Assembly (NCBI GenBank): GCA_947628585.1
Contig: CANRAL010000005.1
Span: 1-49,039 of the forward strand
DNA length: 49,039 nt
Reading direction: 5' to 3'
Source: an uncultured Bacilli bacterium
GTDB lineage: Bacteria > Bacillota_I > Bacilli_A > RF39 > UBA660
Part shown: in pieces, positions 7,478 to 13,805 of the stretch
Position numbering within the stretch: the first letter of the stretch is position 1
Layout of the letters: every line of letters begins with the position of its first letter
Made by a program: the position numbers and the translations under genes
The notes under the pieces: generated by a model
Database searches by the model: none
The model's input: only the letters and a program-made list of their open reading frames with translations
Told to the model about the DNA's origin: nothing

Positions 7478-9523
7478 TTATCCCTCGAAATTAATAACTT
7501 TATCAAATAAATCATCTTCTTTCTTATGAGTTATATAAATAATGGTTTTATTATTAAAATAACTATTTATATTTTTAATAATTTCTCTTTCCATTTTTTC
7601 ATCAACTTCACTTAATACCTCATCTAAGATAATTATTTTAGCGTCTTTTAATAAAGAACGGGCTAAAATAATCCGTTGTTTTTCTCCTCCCGAAATTTCG
7701 TTCAAATTATTACTAATAACCGTATCATAATGAAAAGGCTTTTTTTCAACTATTTTATCTACTTTACATAATTCCATAATTTTTCCAAACTTATTCTCTT
7801 CAATATTTCGTCCTAGTAAAATATTTTCTCTTATACTATTGGTAAAAATATCTTCATTTTGCGAAACATAAAGAACATTTTCTCTAATAGTTCGCAAAGA
7901 ATAATCTTTTAAATTTTTTTCGCCAATAGTAACCTCACCAGTATAATTTTCTATATCCTTATTTAATATTTTACACATTGTACTTTTACCACAGCCACTT
8001 TTACCTTTAAACATTATTTTTTCGCCTGGGTTGATACTAAAATTTATTTTTTGTAATGTTAAATCATAATCATTATAGCTATAATTTAAATTTTTAACAT
8101 TAATATCATATTTACTAAATAAACTTCGTTTCCCCATTTTCTCAGTTGGGATATTAATAAAATCACTAATTTTGGAAAAAGTTGCTTTAAAGAAATTATA
8201 TTTAGGTAAAATATCAATTAAATTTTTTAAAGGATTTAGAAAAAAGTTCATCAACGAATTAAAAGTAATTAAGCTCGTTATAGACAAAGAATCATGAATT
8301 ATTAAAAATAAACCAACGGTATTTGTTATAAAAAAACCAAATTCATTAATCCAATTTTTAATATTTTCCGTTTTATTTAAATAGTCATTTAAAGTATAAC
8401 TATCATATAAAAAAGTAGATAATTTTTCTTCGATGTTTTTTAAAATATATGCTGTTAAATTTAAATTTTTAATAGTTGAATAAGTATTAATGCTTTCTAA
8501 TAGATAACTATTAAATTCTTCTTCTAAAGTTATATTTTGATAAGCTTTACGATAAATTGTTTTGGTAGTTATAAAGCCCGTCGTAAAATAAATGACAATA
8601 AGGAAGAAAAGAACTAAGAACATTTTGCCACTTATAGATATCAAAATGGGAATGGAGACTAAAGCTAAAAGAAAATCCAAAAGGAAATTAATAAATATCT
8701 CCGTATATAGGGTTTTGATATTATTTAATTCCCCTACTCGAGAAATAATCTCGGCACTGCTCCTACTACCAATATTCTGTGAAGGGATTTTATACATATG
8801 ATTCAAGAAATCCGATAGTAACAAAACATCAATATTTTTATTAAGATGATTTTCTAAATAATTTCTTAAATAACTAAAAATGCATTTAAAAATCGTAATT
8901 ATGCCAAAAACTAAAACAATGAGTTTTACATAATCTAAATAGGTATTATCCGTTATTGATTCTAATCCGATTTTAAAATAATAACTGCTTAAAATACTTA
9001 AAATAGTAAGTATAATACTGACTAAAACAATTTGGCCAAAAAGTTTACGTTCGCTATTAATTATACTCCAAAAGACTTCAAAAATATTTTTACCCTTTTC
9101 TAAATATAGAATTTTTTCTTTGGGATAAAACATAAGTAATATTTGAGTAAAATTTTTTAAAAATTCTTGACGACTTAAAGATATTTTTCCTTTCGCGGGA
9201 TCCATTAACGTTACTTTAGTTTTAGTTATACTATAAATAACTACAAAATGATTTAAACCATTTTTATATTTCATATGAGCTATCGCCGGCAAAAAAATGT
9301 TATGATCATCTAATGATTCAATTTTAACACCTTTCGTTTCAAAGCCATATTTTTGGGCAGCATTTAATATATTATAAGCTGTCGTTCCATCTTTAGTTGT
9401 TCTTGTATCAATTCGAATTCTTTCGATTGGTACATAACCTTCATAATATTTTATAATGCTACTTAAACAACATACTCCACAATCTTTTAAATCATGTTGA
9501 CGAGTAACAAATACTTTAAGCAT
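7478..9523 (-). CDS. Peptidase-containing ABC exporter for bacteriocin (C39 family)
   Basis: A 681-residue bifunctional transporter that cleaves double-glycine leaders and exports the mature peptides. The N-terminal C39 peptidase (1-135) has the catalytic QHDLKDCG block (Gln9, Cys15), His in LNHFVV (near 92) and Asp in LMDPAKG (near 106). A six-helix ABC membrane domain (about 160-440) follows, then the ATPase with Walker A GKSGCGKST (near 505), signature ISGGEKQRI, Walker B IIILDEVLSEVD and a His switch in YITHK. All catalytic residues are intact. The strong GGGAGG site fixes the start. It heads an operon with a small membrane protein and two cognate GG-leader peptides. Confidence 0.93.
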   Translation of the reverse strand: MLKVFVTRQHDLKDCGVCCLSSIIKYYEGYVPIERIRIDTRTTKDGTTAYNILNAAQKYGFETKGVKIESLDDHNIFLPAIAHMKYKNGLNHFVVIYSITKTKVTLMDPAKGKISLSRQEFLKNFTQILLMFYPKEKILYLEKGKNIFEVFWSIINSERKLFGQIVLVSIILTILSILSSYYFKIGLESITDNTYLDYVKLIVLVFGIITIFKCIFSYLRNYLENHLNKNIDVLLLSDFLNHMYKIPSQNIGSRSSAEIISRVGELNNIKTLYTEIFINFLLDFLLALVSIPILISISGKMFLVLFFLIVIYFTTGFITTKTIYRKAYQNITLEEEFNSYLLESINTYSTIKNLNLTAYILKNIEEKLSTFLYDSYTLNDYLNKTENIKNWINEFGFFITNTVGLFLIIHDSLSITSLITFNSLMNFFLNPLKNLIDILPKYNFFKATFSKISDFINIPTEKMGKRSLFSKYDINVKNLNYSYNDYDLTLQKINFSINPGEKIMFKGKSGCGKSTMCKILNKDIENYTGEVTIGEKNLKDYSLRTIRENVLYVSQNEDIFTNSIRENILLGRNIEENKFGKIMELCKVDKIVEKKPFHYDTVISNNLNEISGGEKQRIILARSLLKDAKIIILDEVLSEVDEKMEREIIKNINSYFNNKTIIYITHKKEDDLFDKVINFEG

Positions 9524-9540
9524 ACTATCCTCCCTTCATC

Positions 9541-9577
9541 TATATATCTTACGAATTTTTAGTTATTTCCTTTTTTT
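9541..9577. repeat. 37-bp repeat, copy A, a degraded copy of the xerD 3' end
   Basis: Matches 23805-23841 at 36 of 37 positions in the same orientation (core TTCGTAAGATATATA read on the minus strand). The copy at 23 kb contains the last codons and stop of xerD, and weaker similarity continues another ~20 nt into xerD, so copy A looks like a relic of the xerD 3' end. Each copy lies about 20 nt upstream of an ABC-transporter gene. It contains no good sigma-A promoter. Confidence 0.75.
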
Positions 9578-9641
9578 ATTAAAAATTTTTTAATAAATTT
9601 TAACTTGTCTCATATACTTTAGTAGATTTTGGAGGAACGAT

Positions 9642-10130
9642 ATGATAAATAAACAAAATTTATGGTTTATAACTTTATTTTCCCTTATTTTAGTATTAGG
9701 AATTTACTATGTTTCAATGGATGATGAGGCCTTGGCTACTTTAGCAAGTAATAATGAAAGCAAAGAAACAGTGGAAATTGATTCTTCTTCCGCCCTCGTA
9801 GCTTTAAGAGTTGCAAAAGATGAAGAAATGCTCCAAGCAATGCAAAATTATCAAAATATTTTATTAGATGAAAATGCCTCTTTAGAAGAAAAAAATGATG
9901 CTTATGATGCTCTTCAAGCATTAAATAGTGCCAAAGGTGAAGTCGAAAAAATTGAAAAAATGATTAAGGAAAAATATAATTATGATTGTTTTGCAAAAAT
10001 TGAAGGTGATAGTATTAGCATTGTCATTTCAAGTAAAGAACATAGTAGCGAAATAGCGAATAAAATTATCCGATCAATTCAAGCTTTATATGATAAACAA
10101 AAATATATTACAGTAAAATTTGAAAGCTAA
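9642..10130 (+). CDS. spoIIIAH: SpoIIIAH-like stage III sporulation protein
   Basis: A 162-residue protein with a short cytoplasmic start (MINKQNLW), one membrane helix (about 8-25), a low-complexity spacer and an extracytoplasmic ring-building-motif domain (from about residue 60: LRVAKDEEMLQAMQNYQNILLD through VEKIEKMIKEKYNYDCFAKIEGDSISIVI). SpoIIIAH pairs with SpoIIQ across the forespore membranes to form the feeding channel. No other spoIIIA genes are adjacent, so this is a stand-alone copy as seen in some lineages. A CATATACT sequence at 9611-9618 resembles a sigma-E -10 but a matching -35 is not clear. GGAGG precedes the ATG. Confidence 0.85.
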   Translation: MINKQNLWFITLFSLILVLGIYYVSMDDEALATLASNNESKETVEIDSSSALVALRVAKDEEMLQAMQNYQNILLDENASLEEKNDAYDALQALNSAKGEVEKIEKMIKEKYNYDCFAKIEGDSISIVISSKEHSSEIANKIIRSIQALYDKQKYITVKFES

Positions 10131-10148
10131 TTAGCACCTTTTAAATTT

Positions 10149-10182
10149 ATACTTCATAAAATACTATGAAGTATTTTATTTT
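10149..10182 (+). terminator. Terminator after spoIIIAH-like gene
   Basis: Ten-pair stem ATACTTCATA / TATGAAGTAT with a 6-nt loop (10149-10174), followed by TTTATTTT. It separates spoIIIAH from gerE, whose ribosome site AGAGGTG follows directly. Confidence 0.82.
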
Positions 10183-10194
10183 AAGAGGTGACAT

Positions 10195-10401
10195 ATGAAA
10201 AAAAGTATTTTAACAGAAAGAGAACAAGAAGTTTTCGATTTGCTTGTTTTAAATAAATCAACTAAGGAAATTGCCTCTTTCCTAGGTATCAGTGAAAAAA
10301 CCGTCCGTAATCATATTTCTAATGCTATTCAAAAATTAGGAGTTAAAGGACGAGCACAAGCTGTAGTAGAGCTTATAAAAATGGGAGAATTGGCAATTTA
10401 A
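10195..10401 (+). CDS. gerE: Spore-coat transcription factor GerE
   Basis: A 68-residue protein consisting only of a LuxR-type helix-turn-helix. The blocks LTEREQEVFDLLV, STKEIASFLGISEKTVRNH, AIQKLGVKGRAQAVVEL and MGEL match Bacillus GerE along almost the entire length. GerE is a DNA-binding dimer that acts late in the mother cell, with sigma-K, to activate and repress coat genes. Stand-alone length and the near-identical recognition helix favour GerE over a truncated response regulator. It lies between two other sporulation genes and has its own terminator. Confidence 0.93.
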   Translation: MKKSILTEREQEVFDLLVLNKSTKEIASFLGISEKTVRNHISNAIQKLGVKGRAQAVVELIKMGELAI

Positions 10402-10423
10402 AAGACTTCGGTCTTTTTTTTTA
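10400..10423 (+). terminator. UUCG-loop terminator after gerE
   Basis: AAAGAC-TTCG-GTCTTT followed by a run of T. A stable UUCG tetraloop hairpin starting at the gerE stop codon. Confidence 0.9.
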
Positions 10424-10454
10424 TTATTCTAATATACTTTTATTAGGAGGCCAT

Positions 10455-11387
10455 ATGTTAAAAAAATCGGCATATAGAAGAATAATTTTAGCTACCCTTG
10501 CTTTAATAATCTTACTTATTATTTATTTTTTCCCTAGTAAAGAGGAGTTTATAGATGAAAAAATCACTTATATTAAAGAAGTAGAAATGCCTATTTTTTT
10601 AATAGATAAAAATGATTATGTAGCTCGAACAACCATTGTAAAAAATAAAGAAAAAACCGAAGATATTATCAAAGAAATAATTGATGCTTTAACTATTGGT
10701 GGGGAAAAATCTAGTTATATTCCCGAGAATTTTAAAGCTATAATTCCCGAGAAAACAAAATTATTAAATTTTGATTTAAAGAATAATTTATTAAAATTAA
10801 ATTTTAGTAAAGAAATTTTAAATATAGAAAAAGAATATGAAGAAAAATTAATAGAATCTTTAATTTATTCTTTAACCGAGCTAAAAGATATTGAAAAAAT
10901 TATGATATTTGTAGAAGGACAACAATTAACTAAACTACCCCACTCTAATAAAAAATTGCCAAATACTTTAGATAAAAGTTTTGGTATCAATAAAATTTAT
11001 AATTTAGATTCTATTAAAGATACTTCCAAAACTACAATTTATTATTTAAGTAAAAATAATGATTTTTATTATTATGTTCCTGTTACGGAAATAACTAATG
11101 ATTCTACGGAAAAAGTTGAAGTAATAATAAATAATTTAAAAAGTACACCTATTTATCACACTAATTTAATAAGTTATTTACAAGCATCGGCAAATTTATT
11201 AAATTACGAATTATTAGAAGATAGTATATCATTAAGTTTTAATAATAATTTGTTAGCTAATTTAGATGAAAAAGAAATTTTAGAAGAAGTAAAATATTCC
11301 ATTGGTTTATCGCTTAGAGATACTTATAATATTAAGGAAGTAACTTTTAATGTGGAAAATGAATTTATTGAAACAATTGGACTATAA
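10455..11387 (+). CDS. gerM: GerM-like protein with two GerM domains
   Basis: A 310-residue membrane-anchored protein with one N-terminal hydrophobic helix (about 9-27) and two successive GerM domains (about 45-165 and 185-305), each with the pattern of strands and helices seen in LINFDLKNNLLKLNFSKEIL and YELLEDSISLSFNNNLL. In Bacillus GerM is a lipoprotein needed for SpoIIIA-SpoIIQ channel assembly and later germination. Here the hydrophobic segment is not followed by a lipobox cysteine, so anchoring is by the helix. AGGAGG precedes the ATG. Its position after gerE and spoIIIAH supports a sporulation role. Confidence 0.85.
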   Translation: MLKKSAYRRIILATLALIILLIIYFFPSKEEFIDEKITYIKEVEMPIFLIDKNDYVARTTIVKNKEKTEDIIKEIIDALTIGGEKSSYIPENFKAIIPEKTKLLNFDLKNNLLKLNFSKEILNIEKEYEEKLIESLIYSLTELKDIEKIMIFVEGQQLTKLPHSNKKLPNTLDKSFGINKIYNLDSIKDTSKTTIYYLSKNNDFYYYVPVTEITNDSTEKVEVIINNLKSTPIYHTNLISYLQASANLLNYELLEDSISLSFNNNLLANLDEKEILEEVKYSIGLSLRDTYNIKEVTFNVENEFIETIGL

Positions 11388-11404
11388 ATTTAATTTAAAA
11401 TATC

Positions 11405-11433
11405 TTGAAAAAAACTTAAGAATAAGATATAAT
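11405..11433 (+). promoter_or_regulatory. Sigma-A promoter of tRNA-Arg
   Basis: TTGAAA (11405-11410), 17-nt spacer, TATAAT (11428-11433), placed 13 nt before the tRNA 5' end. Confidence 0.85.
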
Positions 11434-11446
11434 TTATCTAGTTGAT

Positions 11447-11523
11447 GTCCTCGTAGCTCAGCTGGATAGAGCAATCGCCTTCTAAGCGATCGGTCAGGTG
11501 TTCGAATCACCTCGGGGATACCA
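11447..11523 (+). tRNA. tRNA-Arg(TCT)
   Basis: Complete 77-nt cloverleaf. Acceptor GTCCTCG pairs with CGGGGAT, D-arm GCTCAGCTGGATAGAGC, anticodon stem ATCGC/GCGAT with loop CTTCTAA (anticodon TCT), T-arm with GTTCGAATC, and an encoded CCA end. Confidence 0.95.
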
Positions 11524-11565
11524 TATTGGTAAATACTCGGAAAAATATACGAGTAAAAATATAGA

Positions 11566-11592
11566 ACGTACTTGATAAAAGTGCGTTTTTAT
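11566..11592 (+). terminator. Probable tRNA-Arg terminator
   Basis: ACGTACTT-GATA-AAGTGCGT (one G-U pair) followed by TTTTT. It overlaps the -35 of the promoter at 11572-11600, so termination and new initiation are packed together. Confidence 0.55.
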
Positions 11593-11600
11593 GTTATTAT
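11572..11600 (+). promoter_or_regulatory. Promoter of candidate antisense RNA
   Basis: TTGATA (11572-11577), 17-nt spacer, TATTAT (11595-11600) on the plus strand. No protein gene lies downstream on this strand, only the hairpin at 11682-11719, so it would drive a short RNA. Confidence 0.65.
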
Positions 11601-11606
11601 GTATTT

Positions 11607-11719
11607 GTCAAGGAAACTTGCATAAAATAAAAAAGGAACATTCAATATCGCATGTTGAGTGTTGCCAATATAATTTTGGTTTCACCTAAATCATTGCTGA
11701 GTTAGGTGATTTTCTTTTT
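11607..11719 (+). ncRNA. Candidate type I antitoxin RNA
   Basis: Predicted transcript of about 113 nt from the promoter at 11572-11600 to a terminator formed by TCACCTAA / TTAGGTGA (11682-11689 with 11702-11709) and a T-rich tract. It runs convergent to the small hydrophobic peptide gene and is complementary to the 3' end of that mRNA, the arrangement of TxpA/RatA, BsrG/SR4 and Fst-type modules. The RNA and its boundaries are inferred from promoter and terminator only. Confidence 0.5.
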
Positions 11720-11801
11720 ATATTAAAACTATAAATAGTAATAATACTAATAGGAAGATAAGAATTACTAAAGATAGAATTAAAAAATCCTTCTTGTTCA
11801 T
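11718..11801 (-). CDS. Small hydrophobic peptide, candidate type I toxin
   Basis: A 27-residue peptide, MNKKDFLILSLV followed by an unbroken run of Leu/Ile/Val/Phe, so a single membrane helix with a charged N-terminus. A very strong AGGGAGG site precedes the ATG and a consensus promoter lies at 11864-11892. The short length, strong expression signals, membrane helix and overlapping convergent RNA match type I toxins that depolarise the membrane. No named family is recognised. It lies immediately left of the IS66-family insertion. Confidence 0.6.
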   Translation of the reverse strand: MNKKDFLILSLVILIFLLVLLLFIVLI

Positions 11802-11863
11802 TATATCGCCTCCCTTCTTTATGAAGTTTGGCAATCACCCAACTATTAAATGTTCCTAATAAA

Positions 11864-11892
11864 ATTATATCAAACGTTTGTTCTTAATACAA
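11864..11892 (-). promoter_or_regulatory. Promoter of the small hydrophobic peptide gene
   Basis: Minus strand TTGTAT (11887-11892), 17-nt spacer, TATAAT (11864-11869). The leader of roughly 55 nt shares AGGAACATTYAATA and TTGCCAA with the convergent plus-strand RNA. Confidence 0.7.
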
Positions 11893-11923
11893 TGTTTTTA
11901 TATTAAATTTTGGCAATTTAGAA

Positions 11924-11931
11924 AACACACT
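11924..11931. repeat. Target-site duplication, left copy
   Basis: AACACACT, repeated exactly at 13729-13736 across the insertion; 8 bp is the usual duplication size for IS66-family elements. Confidence 0.85.
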
Positions 11932-11947
11932 GTTACAACTCAGCCAT

Positions 11948-11984
11948 AAATAACAGGTGAGATTTATTTATCTGTTATTTTTTT
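11948..11984 (+). terminator. Inward-facing terminator at the left end of the IS
   Basis: AAATAACAG (11948-11956) pairs with CTGTTATTT (11972-11980) and is followed by T4 on the plus strand. It would stop plus-strand transcription entering the element from the tRNA-Arg side. Confidence 0.6.
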
Positions 11985-11994
11985 ATTTCAAAAA

Positions 11995-13572
11995 CTAGGA
12001 AAATAATACTTCTCCCTTAAAAATCAACTTGATGCAATCAAATACATTCATCTTCCGTAATCGAGCAGTTTTGATAATGCTCATTGTATTACCAAATCTT
12101 ATGGCTCCTTCAGTACTTCTAAAACCACCAGATACTTTAGTTTTTCCTTTTATCATTCGTAGTGCTCGTTCCATAAAATTATTATCATATGGTATTGAAA
12201 AATCATATATATAAAATAATATTGAACTTTTATATTTCTTTAATCTTTTTAAAAGTGTATTTGATTTTTCTTGCCAATATTTTGAACAAATATCATTATT
12301 CTCTAATACTCCTTGATTTAAAATATTATCATATTCTTGTTCAATTAATTTTATTTCTTCTTCTGTAAATGCATTTCTTCCAAACTTTGATAATATTTTT
12401 CTGTTACGTTCTATTCTTAATAATAATTGAAATATTTTTTCTGGCCATCTTATCTCATAAATATTTTGTATCTGTTCATTGCAATATCTTCCAATATGAA
12501 TAATACAATCTTGATTATTTGTGCCATATTTGAAAATACCTACTTCATGATCCGATATGATTGTTCCATAATACTTATTTAAAATATTATCTTCTCTTAT
12601 TGGAGCATCACCTTTTTTATGATGGTATTTATATAGAACATTATTTTTGTTCCCATATCCTCGATAGTAGCTTTCCCTTCCATTCTCACTTGTTACCGTT
12701 TCATCTGTATGGGTATATTTTCCGTTTAGAATATTGACCATTATATTATTTAAGGTTTCCGTTGTTTTAAAAGAAAAATCTTTATAAATATTATCTATTG
12801 TTCCTTGTGATAAATTTACTATGTTATTTGTTAAATCGCTTAAAATATCTTGTATTTTAATATAACTTAAAGAATAATAATTACCTAACATAACTACTAA
12901 TGTTTTTATACTATCATTATATATTACATCACTGTAATATTTTTTTGACATCTTTTCTTGATAATTTTCACCGTATATAAAAATATGCTTTTCTATAATA
13001 GTTTCCATAGATATTCCTATACTATATTTAATTTTACTTTTTCTTTTGGAATTACCTTTGATATAATGTTTAATTTCTACAACTTTTAAATTATTATTTT
13101 TTATTTTTTGTTCTAATTGTTCTTTTGTTAAAGTTGTTCCCTTATGGTTTTGCTGACCACCACTTGAACGATTTGTCTTTTCACGATGATTATAAATATT
13201 AGCTCCTGATTTTGCTTTTCTAATTTCTTTACTTGTTGGAATAGATGAATTAGTACTATCTTTACCAATTTGATTAGTTAATTTATCTATAACATAATTT
13301 TTATCATTATCTTCATTTCTAGAAATAAGTTCTAATTTTAATCTATCTATTTCTTTTAAGGCATTACTCAATTCTTCTTTTAATTTGATATTTTCTCTTT
13401 TATATGGGCTTGTTGCCTTATTTACTTCTGATAGAATTCTTTCTTTTGAATATTTTAGTTCATATTTTAATGTATCGATTTCCAATTTTTGATTATTAAT
13501 AATTTTATTTAGTTTTTCAACTTTATTAAATTCTTCTTCATACATTTTATAAATATCTTTATTCTTTAACAT
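11995..13572 (-). CDS. tnpC: IS66-family transposase (TnpC type)
   Basis: A 525-residue transposase from the ATG at 13572, which has AGGAGT 7 nt upstream; an in-frame extension to 13596 lacks a ribosome site. The N-terminal part is a coiled coil (about 10-100). A linker with NSSIPTSKEIRKAKS, NRSSGGQQNHKGTTL follows, the sequence typical of IS66 proteins before the zinc-like region, which here lacks the usual four cysteines. The DDE domain has THTDETV (first Asp), SDHEVGIFKYG (second Asp), and the late NNFMERALRMIKGKTKVSGGFRSTEGA block with the catalytic Glu. It appears functional. Confidence 0.93.
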   Translation of the reverse strand: MLKNKDIYKMYEEEFNKVEKLNKIINNQKLEIDTLKYELKYSKERILSEVNKATSPYKRENIKLKEELSNALKEIDRLKLELISRNEDNDKNYVIDKLTNQIGKDSTNSSIPTSKEIRKAKSGANIYNHREKTNRSSGGQQNHKGTTLTKEQLEQKIKNNNLKVVEIKHYIKGNSKRKSKIKYSIGISMETIIEKHIFIYGENYQEKMSKKYYSDVIYNDSIKTLVVMLGNYYSLSYIKIQDILSDLTNNIVNLSQGTIDNIYKDFSFKTTETLNNIMVNILNGKYTHTDETVTSENGRESYYRGYGNKNNVLYKYHHKKGDAPIREDNILNKYYGTIISDHEVGIFKYGTNNQDCIIHIGRYCNEQIQNIYEIRWPEKIFQLLLRIERNRKILSKFGRNAFTEEEIKLIEQEYDNILNQGVLENNDICSKYWQEKSNTLLKRLKKYKSSILFYIYDFSIPYDNNFMERALRMIKGKTKVSGGFRSTEGAIRFGNTMSIIKTARLRKMNVFDCIKLIFKGEVLFS

Positions 13573-13587
13573 ATATTCAACTCCTAC

Positions 13588-13661
13588 TGTGAACATTAAT
13601 ATTTTAACATAAAAAAGCGAGATAATAAATATCTATTTGTTCACAATAGGATTATCTCGCT
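13588..13661 (-). promoter_or_regulatory. Right-end hairpin and start-site complementarity of the IS
   Basis: AGCGAGATAAT (13616-13626) pairs with its complement at 13651-13661 and, on the minus strand, is followed by T6: a terminator facing inward to the transposase. The apical sequence TGTGAACA (13638-13645 read minus) is exactly complementary to TGTTCACA (13588-13595) lying just upstream of the AGGAGT site. Read-through RNA could therefore fold against the start region, as in IS10 and other elements protected from outside transcription. Confidence 0.5.
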
Positions 13662-13728
13662 TTATATATAATATCACATTTTTTATTGTTTGTGTTTTAT
13701 TTTGTTTCATTTATGGCTGAGTAGTAAC

Positions 13729-13736
13729 AACACACT
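13729..13736. repeat. Target-site duplication, right copy
   Basis: AACACACT, identical to 11924-11931. Confidence 0.85.
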
Positions 13737-13805
13737 TGCATATTGTCAAAAACAAAAGAAATTAATAGAATAAAGTTATTTTACTTCTTCCTTTAGGATA
13801 CCAAA

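Larger units (their letters stand above)
11932..13728 (-). mobile_element. Intact IS66-family (ISBst12-like) insertion sequence
   Basis: A 1797-bp element bounded by inverted repeats starting GTTACWACTCAGCCATAAAT (20 of 23 positions match between 11932-11954 and 13706-13728) and flanked by an exact 8-bp duplication. It carries a single transposase and no tnpA/tnpB, as in the ISBst12 subgroup. Both ends carry hairpins oriented to stop transcription coming in from outside. Intact ends, ORF and duplication suggest recent insertion. Confidence 0.92.

Noticed and set aside
9541-9577. Shared 37-bp element as an ordinary sigma-A promoter for both ABC operons
   Set aside because: No -35/-10 pair at acceptable spacing is present in the conserved part, and the conservation extends into xerD coding sequence.
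11932-13728. IS66 element missing tnpA and tnpB as a sign of truncation
   Set aside because: Both inverted ends and an exact 8-bp duplication are intact; the ISBst12 subgroup naturally has only the large transposase.
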